24,733 nt of DNA. Source: JAHDCJ01 sp039028895 (lineage in GTDB: Bacteria > Bacteroidota > Bacteroidia > Chitinophagales > Saprospiraceae). Of this stretch, positions 15,906-23,952 are shown piece after piece. The notes under the pieces were generated by a model. The model was given only the letters and a program-made list of their open reading frames with translations. It was not told where the DNA came from and searched no databases. Position numbers and translations under genes: made by a program. The stretch covers positions 1 through 24,733 of the forward strand of contig JBCCHF010000068.1 in the NCBI GenBank assembly GCA_039028895.1, read 5' to 3'. Position 1 is the first letter of the stretch; every line of letters begins with the position of its first letter.

Positions 15906-15920
15906 TATAAATTAGAAGAC

Positions 15921-16385
15921 ATGAAAACGAAACAATTTTTAAATTTACTGGAGCAGCATTCAGATAAAGACCTCGTATTTTTTTATGAAAATGAAAAATC
16001 AGTCCAAGGTGGTTATCACATCACGGAAATCAAGAAAGTCAGTATAGATGCTGTAGATTGTGGTGGCAGGCCTTCAGAAGATCAACAAATGGTGGTACAG
16101 CTATGGGTACCTGAAGGCTCAGCCCCTGAAGCTTATATGAAATCTGGAAAGGCTTTATCGATATTCAAAAAAGTAGATAGTGTTAAGCCTTTATTCCTTG
16201 ATTCAGAAATTTTCTTTGAATACGGAGATCAGACGGTTAAAACTTCCAACCATGCGGTCAAATCGATTAAGGTAGGAGGCGAGGAAATGAAAGTCATGAT
16301 GGAAGTGCCGCCAACAGTTTGCAAACCTCGACTCGAATTAGCGGCTCTGGCTGATAGTTGCTGCACCACCTCCGGCTGTTGTTAA
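15921..16385 (+). CDS. DUF6428 family protein with Cys-rich C-terminus
   Basis: 154-residue soluble protein without signal peptide or membrane helix. It matches the DUF6428 family as I remember it from Bacteroidota, where it commonly sits just after an ArsR regulator and before arsenate reductase and ACR3 genes; no biochemical function is established to my knowledge. The body is mixed alpha/beta (DLVFFYENEKSVQGGYHITE; QMVVQLWVPEG). Cys48 lies in VDCGGRPSE, another Cys in PTVCKP, and the protein ends in SCCTTSGCC, two Cys pairs (147-148 and 153-154) that look suited to binding a soft metal or metalloid. A copy of the ArsR operator precedes it, so it is probably metalloid-induced. A metallochaperone or buffering role is inference only. 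Confidence 0.82.
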   Translation: MKTKQFLNLLEQHSDKDLVFFYENEKSVQGGYHITEIKKVSIDAVDCGGRPSEDQQMVVQLWVPEGSAPEAYMKSGKALSIFKKVDSVKPLFLDSEIFFEYGDQTVKTSNHAVKSIKVGGEEMKVMMEVPPTVCKPRLELAALADSCCTTSGCC

Positions 16386-16416
16386 TCATTCGAAAACCCG
16401 GAAAAAACCTTTGAAC

Positions 16417-16902
16417 ATGACCATACGCCCTCTTTTACCATCTGACTGGCCCAAAGTAGAATCGATCTACCTGGAAGGCATTGCAACGAATAATGCAACT
16501 TTTGAAACCAGCAGCCCAGGCTGGGCGCGATGGGATAAAAGCCATTTACCCGCATGTCGGTTTGTAGCCGAAATAGACGGTGAGATTGCTGGTTGGGTGG
16601 CCATTAGCCCGGTATCTGACCGATGTGTATATGGAGGCGTAGGAGAAACCAGTATCTACATCGGAAATAGGTTTCAAGGTCGCGGATTAGCAACAGCATT
16701 AATGAAAAAAGTGATCAAAGCCTCTGAAGACGAGGGGCTTTGGACACTTATGGCGGCCACCTTCCCGGAAAACGAACCCAGTATCAAACTCCACCAGAAA
16801 GTCGGTTTCAGGATCATTGGCGTAAGAGAAAAGATTGGCAAGCATTATGGAAAATGGCGCGATACCGTATTGATGGAAAGAAGATCTGAAGTAATTTGGT
16901 AA
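16417..16902 (+). CDS. GNAT acetyltransferase, ArsN / phosphinothricin-acetyltransferase-like
   Basis: 161-residue GNAT N-acetyltransferase (acetyl-CoA donor, cytosol). The N-terminus TIRPLLPSDWPKVESIYLEG and NATFE, the acetyl-CoA loop QGRGLA (87-92), the ENEPSIKLHQKVGF block, and the C-terminal KHYGKWRDTVLMERR closely follow the pattern of phosphinothricin acetyltransferase/YncA and the ArsN proteins of ars operons. ArsN1 enzymes are known to acetylate arsinothricin and phosphinothricin. Placement 31 bp after the ArsR-controlled DUF6428 gene supports the ArsN reading; PAT-like enzymes acting on amino acids such as methionine sulfoximine are the alternative. ATG 16417 is preferred over an in-frame TTG six bases upstream. 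Its stop lies 4 bp from that of the convergent lptD. Confidence 0.87.
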   Translation: MTIRPLLPSDWPKVESIYLEGIATNNATFETSSPGWARWDKSHLPACRFVAEIDGEIAGWVAISPVSDRCVYGGVGETSIYIGNRFQGRGLATALMKKVIKASEDEGLWTLMAATFPENEPSIKLHQKVGFRIIGVREKIGKHYGKWRDTVLMERRSEVIW

Positions 16903-16906
16903 TCCG

Positions 16907-19633
16907 TCAAAAACCAAATGGATCGACCTGATTACGTCGATAAGGTATATTGAGGAAATCCAGCGAAGAAGGTTTTACCCTGATGAAGAAAGAATAGGTT
17001 CGCCGTTCAGGCTGCCAGTCAAGACCCATTTCCCAGCAATGAAGATCCCGATAAAAACCAAAATCCGGATAAGTGACCCGCTTATTGACGAAATCATAAC
17101 CAATATTACCAATCCTGATCCGCCAATTTCGAGTAAGATTGACAGATGTTCCTCGAAGGGTTAGACTATTGGTGGTTATCTTGATCGTATCTTTTCCATT
17201 TTCAAAGACATTGGTCAATCTCAAATTATAATTGATATTCAGGCTGTTAATGCCACCCCGGTTGGATTGTCCTCTGTTGTTTTGCTGATTATTTTGAGAC
17301 CCATCATTCCGTCTGAACAGTTCCTGTATATCATTGGGGTTGAGTCTTGTGGTCAATGTGAAATTGGCCGATCGGAAACGTGCTAAACGGCGGTTAGCCT
17401 TCCATTCAGTTACGTTTATTCGTCGACCATTGTCGTCAACCGTATAGGGGTCATATACCAGGGACATATTGGCATTAATAACTTTAAAAAAGGTCGTATT
17501 ACCTGAGATACTAACTGTAGATGCCTTAAGCGAATCAGCGGCAAAATTATAGGAACCCCTAATAGTCAAGGAGTTGATGAGTTTGATCTTCTTGAGGTTA
17601 TTGATCGAGTCTTTGCGATTCCTGACTTTGGCCTCCAGTGTATTGCCTATCGAATAGCTCAGAGAGGCCTGCCGATTCCGGGACGGCACAGAATAAATGC
17701 CATTATCGAAAATGGAATAGATCTCTTTGTCTAACGTTCGGGTATCGACTCTTACCGAATCGAAATAGCCCCAAAAATCTTTGGTATAATCCGGAGAAAC
17801 AGTAAAACTCACACTGGGTTTTACCACATGTCTTATTGCTCGTCCTCCACCGAATCCCATTTGCCCGTATAACTGGGTTGAGAGACTCACACTGGCCGTG
17901 ACTTGCCGTTGAGACTTAAAGCCGAATATTTCTCGTTCGACTACGGACCCGAATGTGGTATCGCGGTCAATCCTGTCAATTTCGGGGGGATCGGTTGAAC
18001 TGAAAATGGTATCATTTTCAATGAGCAAAGTAGGATCAAACTCCTTTTCGAGTGTCTCTAGATACCAGCGTTCAAGGTAGCGAACCGATGGACTGATATT
18101 GAACCATTTGAATAATTTAAAGGAGGCCGAAACAGGTATATTATGCTCCACCCCATATCGCAATTCGTCAAATACGGCACTGGTGAATAGCAAAGTGTCG
18201 GCTATAGAGACCCTGTTTTCTGCCCGCCCGGTATAGCTAAAGCCGATCTTTTCGTACCACCCTTCCTTTCCGCTGGATACCTTTTTTCTTTGAAAAGGAA
18301 AAATTTGGTTCATCCTAAAATCCACAACCGGGAAACTGATATTCATAATCCGGGTATTGGTGTTTTGCGAGTGGCTGAAACTGGTTGATAGCGATATCGG
18401 TTTTCCCGGGAACGACTTCGATAGCGAAACATTTGATGAGAGTGTATTCGTCAGTACAGAGGTCGCATCATTCCTGTTGTTGGAAAGATAACTGCCTGTA
18501 CCAAAAGTCATATTCGCGCTTATGGTTCTGGTAGGGTGGGCCTGCCTGGCCTGAGAATGATTTAAGGTGATTAAAAAATCGCGATCGCGAGAAAAGTCCG
18601 GAGTTCCCTTTTGTCCAAAACGCCTGTTTGAAAAGCTGACCGAAAAACCACCCCTGAACTTATAACGCCTGTTATAATTGGATCTCGCCGTTACACCCCA
18701 GCTTCCCCTGGTGTAGATATCTCCGGTTAGGGTAAGATCGAAGTAATCGCTTATGCCGAAGTAATAGCCAACATTCCTAAGGCCAAAGCCCAAAGTTGGT
18801 GAAGACTCAAAGTCTCTTGGAAAAACCAGACCTGATCGCTGACCTTTTGTGATCGGGAAAAACCCAAAAGGTAACATAAGTGGGGTGGGAACGCCGCCTA
18901 TATGAACGTTTGAAGGTCCAACAACAATCAATTTATTCGGAATGATCTTGGCTCTTTTGGAATGTACACCAAAGTGAGGTTCCGAGTGATTACAAGTAGT
19001 GTAAATAACTTCTCCAGAATAGGCAACGTCATTTTGTCCGTCAACCCCCAGGTTTTTTCGAAAGAATTTAGTTTGTCCAGCTAGCAGAAAACCATCTCCT
19101 TCCTGGGTCCTGACATCATAAACTTTTCCTTTTTCCGTTTTGAAATTGTAATCCAGTTTTTTGGCTGTAAAACTTTGAGTGTTATCCTCAAAGACAGGAT
19201 TTCCGATCCTGTTACCAAGACTGTCCGTAATACCTTCCGCTGAAGCGATATTGGTTTTCCAATTAAATTCGATATACCCTGCCTTTAGTGACATTTCCTC
19301 ATATTTTACCTCAGCATTTCCGAAAAGGTAGACGATTTCATTTTCGATATCGTAGATCATAGAATCACTGGCAGTGTATTCAACGGGAAAGTCTAAAGAA
19401 TCTGCAGACAGTTCAAAGTCGATTACCTTTAGCAAAGGACTTGCTTCGGGAGGGCTAAATATTGGAGGTATGGTATCTGGTACTGGAAAGACGGTTAAGC
19501 TGTCAGCATCAGGAATAGGAGGAGTCGGTATCGCGAGACTGTCCTGTTGGGCAGCCAAGGCGCAATACATAAGAACAAACACCAGCACATGGAGGGATTT
19601 GCAGATTTTGGTCTGGATGTTGTATGGTATCAT
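16907..19633 (-). CDS. lptD: LPS-assembly outer-membrane protein LptD
   Basis: 908-residue outer-membrane translocon that inserts LPS into the outer leaflet, working with LptE and the periplasmic Lpt bridge. A signal peptide (~1-28, KSLHVLVFVLMYCALAAQQ) is followed by a Pro-rich linker (~33-68), an OstA/LptA-like beta-jellyroll domain (~85-215, IYDIENEIVYLFGNAEVKYE), the family block VVGPSNVHIGGVPTPLMLPF followed by GFFPITKG, then the large barrel, ending in the aromatic residue of DPFGF. The mature protein has exactly two cysteines, Cys214 near the end of the N-domain and Cys866 near the last strands, suggesting one long-range disulfide. An Asn/Gln-rich patch (~795-820) probably lies in a loop. 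It is divergent from the amidase gene, and its stop is 4 bp from the GNAT stop. Frame and length look intact. Confidence 0.93.
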   Translation of the reverse strand: MIPYNIQTKICKSLHVLVFVLMYCALAAQQDSLAIPTPPIPDADSLTVFPVPDTIPPIFSPPEASPLLKVIDFELSADSLDFPVEYTASDSMIYDIENEIVYLFGNAEVKYEEMSLKAGYIEFNWKTNIASAEGITDSLGNRIGNPVFEDNTQSFTAKKLDYNFKTEKGKVYDVRTQEGDGFLLAGQTKFFRKNLGVDGQNDVAYSGEVIYTTCNHSEPHFGVHSKRAKIIPNKLIVVGPSNVHIGGVPTPLMLPFGFFPITKGQRSGLVFPRDFESSPTLGFGLRNVGYYFGISDYFDLTLTGDIYTRGSWGVTARSNYNRRYKFRGGFSVSFSNRRFGQKGTPDFSRDRDFLITLNHSQARQAHPTRTISANMTFGTGSYLSNNRNDATSVLTNTLSSNVSLSKSFPGKPISLSTSFSHSQNTNTRIMNISFPVVDFRMNQIFPFQRKKVSSGKEGWYEKIGFSYTGRAENRVSIADTLLFTSAVFDELRYGVEHNIPVSASFKLFKWFNISPSVRYLERWYLETLEKEFDPTLLIENDTIFSSTDPPEIDRIDRDTTFGSVVEREIFGFKSQRQVTASVSLSTQLYGQMGFGGGRAIRHVVKPSVSFTVSPDYTKDFWGYFDSVRVDTRTLDKEIYSIFDNGIYSVPSRNRQASLSYSIGNTLEAKVRNRKDSINNLKKIKLINSLTIRGSYNFAADSLKASTVSISGNTTFFKVINANMSLVYDPYTVDDNGRRINVTEWKANRRLARFRSANFTLTTRLNPNDIQELFRRNDGSQNNQQNNRGQSNRGGINSLNINYNLRLTNVFENGKDTIKITTNSLTLRGTSVNLTRNWRIRIGNIGYDFVNKRVTYPDFGFYRDLHCWEMGLDWQPERRTYSFFIRVKPSSLDFLNIPYRRNQVDPFGF

Positions 19634-19646
19634 CTCAGGAAGTCAC

Positions 19647-19654
19647 TATATTTG
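19647..19654 (+). promoter_or_regulatory. Putative -7 element of the amidase promoter
   Basis: TATATTTG matches TAnnTTTG exactly, 85 bp before the amidase GTG, within the 106-bp gap shared with divergent lptD. A TTG at 19620-19622 is 24 nt upstream, slightly beyond the usual spacing. Confidence 0.45.
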
Positions 19655-19739
19655 GACTTGTTCTAAAATTTTCTGGCTTTCTTATCAAAGGTATTAAGAG
19701 TTTGCTCAAATTTATTGCCAAATTAAAATCGCTATCAAC

Positions 19740-20909
19740 GTGAAGGCATTTTCGCTGATCCTGGTTTTGACGATCTTCTTTTTTCAGGCGTATTCCGGTA
19801 ACGGTTTTCCTGAAAATGATCCCAAAACCAAACCATCTGCACTCAAGACCGTAGTCATTGACCCTGGTCATGGCGGTCGTGACCCTGGTTGTAGCGCAAA
19901 TAATGGCAAAGAAAAGGATATTGTTCTTCAAATCTCAAAAAAATTCGGGAATAAGATCAAAGCTGCATATCCCGATGTAAAAGTAATCTATACAAGAACG
20001 ACTGACAAGTTCGTTCCGTTGAATGAAAGAGCAGAAATTGCCAATCGCAACAAGGCAGATCTTTTTATTTCCGTCCATGTCAATTGGCATTCTTCATCCG
20101 TTTCCGGAACTGAAACTTTCGTAATGGGACTTCATAGCGCAGCTGAAAACCTGGCTGTTGCCAAAAGAGAAAACAGCTCCATTTTTTACGAAGAAAACTA
20201 TAAAGTGACCTATAATGGTTATAATCCCAATTCTGATGAAGGCCATATCTGGTTGACTATGGTGCAAAATGCTTACCTCGATCAAAGTATAAAGTTTGCT
20301 AATCACGTTGAGAAAGAGTTTCAAAAAACCGCTAATCGGAAGAGCAGGGGCATTAAACAGGCTGGCTTTGTTGTACTAAGAATGACTACGATGCCTTCTG
20401 TACTTGTTGAGGCCGGGTTTTTGTCGAATCGGAATGAAGCATCTTATATGATGTCCTCTCACGGGCAGTCTAAATTAGCATCATCATTATTCAATGCATT
20501 TAGTGCTTACAAAAAAGAAGTGGATGGGGAAATGTCAAATGCGGCAAATTCAGGAAAAATGATTGCTGATAATGATAAAAATGCCAATTCGTCTGATTCT
20601 TATAATGATTTGCCCAAATTAATTCCACCTGTAGGCGAGTCTTCGGAAATTAAGTTCAGGGTACAATTGAGTGCTTCTCGTTCTTCCTTGAATACCAGTC
20701 TTGGTGCTTTCTCAAGGGTAAAAGGTTTGGAAGTTGTACGCGAAGATGGCCGATATAAATACCTGGTAGGCAGCACAGATAATTTCCCAGATGCCCAAAC
20801 TCTTCAAAATTACTGGAGAGCCAATGGGTTTGATGGTGCCTTTGTCGTAGCATATAAAGGCGAAATTCGGATCTCGGTTCACCAGGCCAAACAGATGGCG
20901 AAAAAGTAG
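19740..20909 (+). CDS. N-acetylmuramoyl-L-alanine amidase (Amidase_3) with C-terminal SPOR-like region
   Basis: 389-residue exported zinc amidase that cuts the bond between N-acetylmuramic acid and L-alanine in peptidoglycan, probably during cell separation. A signal peptide (~1-20, FSLILVLTIFFFQAYSG) precedes the Amidase_3 domain (~37-255), with Zn ligands His44 (DPGHGGRDPG), Glu58 and His113 (FISVHVNWH) and catalytic Glu224 (SVLVEAGFLSN). A Ser/Asn-rich linker (~262-300) leads to a region of ~85 residues (KFRVQLSAS to GAFVVAYKGE) with the look of a SPOR/peptidoglycan-binding fold. The start is GTG at 19740; no in-frame ATG lies before the signal peptide. It shares its upstream gap with lptD; mlaD follows after 118 bp. 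Catalytic residues are intact. Confidence 0.93.
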   Translation: MKAFSLILVLTIFFFQAYSGNGFPENDPKTKPSALKTVVIDPGHGGRDPGCSANNGKEKDIVLQISKKFGNKIKAAYPDVKVIYTRTTDKFVPLNERAEIANRNKADLFISVHVNWHSSSVSGTETFVMGLHSAAENLAVAKRENSSIFYEENYKVTYNGYNPNSDEGHIWLTMVQNAYLDQSIKFANHVEKEFQKTANRKSRGIKQAGFVVLRMTTMPSVLVEAGFLSNRNEASYMMSSHGQSKLASSLFNAFSAYKKEVDGEMSNAANSGKMIADNDKNANSSDSYNDLPKLIPPVGESSEIKFRVQLSASRSSLNTSLGAFSRVKGLEVVREDGRYKYLVGSTDNFPDAQTLQNYWRANGFDGAFVVAYKGEIRISVHQAKQMAKK

Positions 20910-20917
20910 TTAAGCGA

Positions 20918-20945
20918 TTTGTCTTGATTTTTCTCCTTATATTTG
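20918..20945 (+). promoter_or_regulatory. Putative mlaD promoter
   Basis: TTTG (20918-20921) and TATATTTG (20938-20945, exact TAnnTTTG) with a 16-nt spacer, just after the amidase stop and ~82 bp before the mlaD start. mlaD may therefore be transcribed independently of the amidase. Confidence 0.5.
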
Positions 20946-20984
20946 TGGCTTGAATTCACAATCCTCACCTCTTAAGTTGTTAAC

Positions 20985-20999
20985 GCCTGATTATCAGGC
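20985..20999 (+). repeat. 15-bp palindrome in the mlaD leader
   Basis: GCCTGAT-T-ATCAGGC: perfect 7-bp arms around one base, 28 bp before the TTG start of mlaD. There is no T-run after it, so it is more likely an operator or a translation-affecting element than a terminator. Confidence 0.5.
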
Positions 21000-21027
21000 A
21001 ATTATTTGAATTGAAAATTCCTGAATT

Positions 21028-22131
21028 TTGAAAATATCTAATGAAGTTAAAGTGGGCCTATTGGCAGTTGTAGCCATCTTCACTTTTGTTTGGGGATATA
21101 ATTTTCTCAAAGGGAAAGATGTATTTTCTTCCTCAGATTATGTTTTTGTGGAATACGACCGTGTTGACGGGATGACGGCGTCCGCTTTGGTTTTGATTAA
21201 TGGTTTCCAGGTTGGTTATGTTTCCGATCTATATTTGAAAGAAGATGGATCTGGAAAAATCGTTGCTATTATCAGTCTTGACAACGGAGTAAAAATTCCT
21301 AAAAATACAGTAGCTGCGATTACTTCGCCTGACCTGCTAAGTGGAAAAGCTATTACCCTTGAGTTTGACAAAGCATGTGGTGATGATTGTGTGATGTCTG
21401 GAGATACCATCCAGGGAACAGTTAAAAATATGCTACAATCTATGGTAGGTGATGTTCCTGTAAAGGAATATGTTGAAAAAGCAAAAGATGCCATTAATTC
21501 CGGGATTGATTCTATTCTGGTCAAATTTGGCGCTGGAGGAGATGGAGATGGTATGTCAGAAACTTTTGACGACCTGAAAGCCACAATTTCAAACCTTCGT
21601 GGTGCCACCGCAGGTCTAAACATCCTGTTAGCCAATACCACAGATGATTTTACTGGTATTGCTTCGAACCTCAATGATCTGACCCTCACCCTAAAAAACA
21701 ATAGTGACCAGATTGAAGCCATTATGCAAAATACAGCTGATTTGACTGAAAAACTGAAAGACGCTGATATCAATGAAACACTGGAAAATACCAACAGTGC
21801 TATCACAGAATTGAAAAATACCATGGAATCAGCAGATAAAGCACTCGGCAGCCTTGAAGAAGTTATGGATAAACTTAACTACGGAGAAGGTACTGCAGCG
21901 CTATTGATGAATGATCCCAAACTGTATAATAACCTCAATAATGCCATGCGCGATCTCGACCTGATGCTCAAGGATTTCAGACTAAATCCGAAGCGCTATG
22001 TTAATGTTTCAGTATTTGGCAAAAAGCAAAAGCAATACGAAGGCGTAGCTGATGACCCTGAAGGAAAAGAGGCAGGATCGAATCCTAATGAAAAATCCGA
22101 AAATCCAATTCCGGAAGGATCGAACAACTAA
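21028..22131 (+). CDS. MlaD/MCE-family lipid-transport protein
   Basis: 367-residue MCE (mammalian cell entry) protein, an inner-membrane-anchored periplasmic subunit that carries phospholipids between membranes together with an MlaE/MlaF ABC transporter not present here. A single N-terminal helix (~9-27, VGLLAVVAIFTFVWGYNFL) is followed by the MCE domain (~37-115; DYVFVEYDRVDGMTASALV, NGFQVGYVSDLYL, AITSPDLLSGKAITLEF), a small CGDDC motif (Cys117/Cys121), and long helical coiled-coil segments (~130-320). A polar tail follows (~335-367). TTG 21028 is used as start because it yields the exact MKISNEVKVGLL beginning common in Bacteroidota homologues and no ATG is in frame nearby. A palindrome and a promoter-like pair precede it. 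It may be mlaD sensu stricto or a paralogue. Confidence 0.88.
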   Translation: MKISNEVKVGLLAVVAIFTFVWGYNFLKGKDVFSSSDYVFVEYDRVDGMTASALVLINGFQVGYVSDLYLKEDGSGKIVAIISLDNGVKIPKNTVAAITSPDLLSGKAITLEFDKACGDDCVMSGDTIQGTVKNMLQSMVGDVPVKEYVEKAKDAINSGIDSILVKFGAGGDGDGMSETFDDLKATISNLRGATAGLNILLANTTDDFTGIASNLNDLTLTLKNNSDQIEAIMQNTADLTEKLKDADINETLENTNSAITELKNTMESADKALGSLEEVMDKLNYGEGTAALLMNDPKLYNNLNNAMRDLDLMLKDFRLNPKRYVNVSVFGKKQKQYEGVADDPEGKEAGSNPNEKSENPIPEGSNN

Positions 22132-22232
22132 TGCAATTTGTGGCCAATTTACTAATTTGACTTTCGGCCATTTCTCCATTTAGAATTCTACGGTTTCATA
22201 GGCTGGCACAAAATTCGAGGCTTAATTTCCAA

Positions 22233-23951
22233 ATGAAAACAACTAAGGGTAATATTATCGTTTGGACAATCCTTTGCCTTTTGACTGTTCTGGTTAATAT
22301 TGATCAAGCCTATAGTCAGGTTTATTTTACCGAACCAGACACTACCGGTAAACAGGTAATTATTGATTCCTCAAGAGTGTTAAGGTTTATTAATGGCGTC
22401 AAGCAACTCGTTGGTGAAGTCGCTTTAAGGCAAGACGATGCAAGAATGTTTTGCGACAGCGCAGCCATTATCGAAAATAATGTGAGAGCCTACGGAAACG
22501 TCATCATACAACAAGGCGATTCTGTATTTGTATTCTCAGATACCCTTTTTTATTATGGCGATACCAGGTTGTCGACCTTACTTGGTGAAGTGGTACTGAC
22601 CGATTCTGTGCAAACTTTGTATACCGAACGACTGGATTATGATCTCAATACCAAGATCGGCAATTATCAGACTGGGGGGCAACTAGTGAATAAATCAACA
22701 GTCCTCAAGAGTGCTAGAGGGTATTATCATGTCAATGAAAAACAAGCCTACTTTAGTGAAGCGGTAGAAGTCGTAGATACCAATTATACCTTATCGACTG
22801 ACACCCTTAAGATCGATACCGAAACGCAGATTACGACATTCCTGGCACCTACTTCTATTGTAACAAGCGACTATCAGATCTATTGTGAAGAAGGCTTTTT
22901 CGATACGCAGAACAATTACGCTGAGTTTGAAAAAAATGCACGTTACCTAAAGGATGAACAGGAAGGGACAGCGGAAAAGATCATTTACTATGGCGATGAA
23001 GACCGTGTAGCACTGGTTGGTGGTTCACAGATCAAAGAAGAAGGTCGAACGATGCAAGCCGAAAGTACAGATTACGATGCAGAGAATGAAGTCACTTACC
23101 TTACCGGGAATGTAGTGATCCAGGACTCAGTACAAACCATAAAAGCGGATACGCTCAAGCATTTTGGTACAACCAATAAGAGTATTGCTACAGGCAACGT
23201 GATTGTCATAAATGAGGAAGAAGAGTTTACGGTATACTGCGAAACTGGCGAGTATAATGACGAAACTGGCTATCTGAAAGCCAGTGGGCGGCCCTATATG
23301 GTAACGCTGGTCGACGGTGACTCCCTTTGGCTTTCAGCAGACACATTGTATTCGTTTAAAGATCAGGAAAAAGATAGTTTTCGTATTCTGATCGCTGATG
23401 AAGATGTCAGAATGTTCAAAGCTGACCTTCAATCAATTAGTGATTCGCTTATCTACTCGACAAAATCCGAAACTTTCAGATTTTTTGAAAACCCGGTTTT
23501 GTGGTCCGACACAAGTCAGTTTACTGCAGATACCATAACAGTTTATATGGTCGATAAGGTCATTAATCGTATCAATTTGTACCAAAATGCGTTCATAATC
23601 AACACCAACGATTCTGTCTTTTTTAACCAGGTTAAAGGGCGTGAGATCATAGCAAGATTTTCGGATAATGAACTACGCCGTATGAATGTTTTGGGCAATG
23701 GCGAATCTGTCTACTATGTGGAGGATGATGGTGGGGCCTACGTCGGAGTAAATAAAACAATATGCAGTGAAATGCTGGTTTATTTCGGTAATAATAAAGT
23801 CGGGAAAATTACCTTCTACCAACAGCCACAGGCAACGATTTATCCGATGGGTCAGGTGGGGCATCGAGCCTTGAGAATGGAAGGTTTTAAATGGCTGGAA
23901 AATAAACGCCCAAAATCAAAAGATGATCTGCGATATTACAAGGTCGAATAG
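22233..23951 (+). CDS. OstA-like (LptA-type) periplasmic protein
   Basis: 572-residue exported protein with a signal peptide (~1-29, ending QAYSQ) and repeated OstA/LptA-like beta-jellyroll segments (~55-200, ~205-330 and further). They show the alternating pattern of short strands seen in ARMFCDSAAIIENNVRAYGN and RLSTLLGEVVLTDSVQTLYT. In E. coli, LptA is ~185 residues and bridges LPS from LptC to LptD; this protein is about three times longer, as usual for Bacteroidota OstA-like proteins, so it may span the periplasm as a multi-unit bridge. Clustering with lptD (3 kb away), mlaD and the amidase fits envelope biogenesis. ATG 22233 gives the complete signal peptide. Its stop is one base from the stop of the convergent heme-domain gene. 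Confidence 0.9.
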   Translation: MKTTKGNIIVWTILCLLTVLVNIDQAYSQVYFTEPDTTGKQVIIDSSRVLRFINGVKQLVGEVALRQDDARMFCDSAAIIENNVRAYGNVIIQQGDSVFVFSDTLFYYGDTRLSTLLGEVVLTDSVQTLYTERLDYDLNTKIGNYQTGGQLVNKSTVLKSARGYYHVNEKQAYFSEAVEVVDTNYTLSTDTLKIDTETQITTFLAPTSIVTSDYQIYCEEGFFDTQNNYAEFEKNARYLKDEQEGTAEKIIYYGDEDRVALVGGSQIKEEGRTMQAESTDYDAENEVTYLTGNVVIQDSVQTIKADTLKHFGTTNKSIATGNVIVINEEEEFTVYCETGEYNDETGYLKASGRPYMVTLVDGDSLWLSADTLYSFKDQEKDSFRILIADEDVRMFKADLQSISDSLIYSTKSETFRFFENPVLWSDTSQFTADTITVYMVDKVINRINLYQNAFIINTNDSVFFNQVKGREIIARFSDNELRRMNVLGNGESVYYVEDDGGAYVGVNKTICSEMLVYFGNNKVGKITFYQQPQATIYPMGQVGHRALRMEGFKWLENKRPKSKDDLRYYKVE

Positions 23952-23952
23952 A

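Noticed and set aside
16411..16416. TTG start adding two residues to the GNAT
   Set aside because: ATG 16417 begins the canonical TIRPLLPSDW of the family.
19634..19739. tRNA or small RNA in the lptD-amidase gap
   Set aside because: 106 bp, AT-rich, no cloverleaf or stable stem found.
21216..21824. 202-codon open frame on the minus strand inside mlaD
   Set aside because: It lies wholly within a well-supported gene, is Ser/Arg/Phe-rich as expected of a reverse-complement shadow, and matches no family I know.
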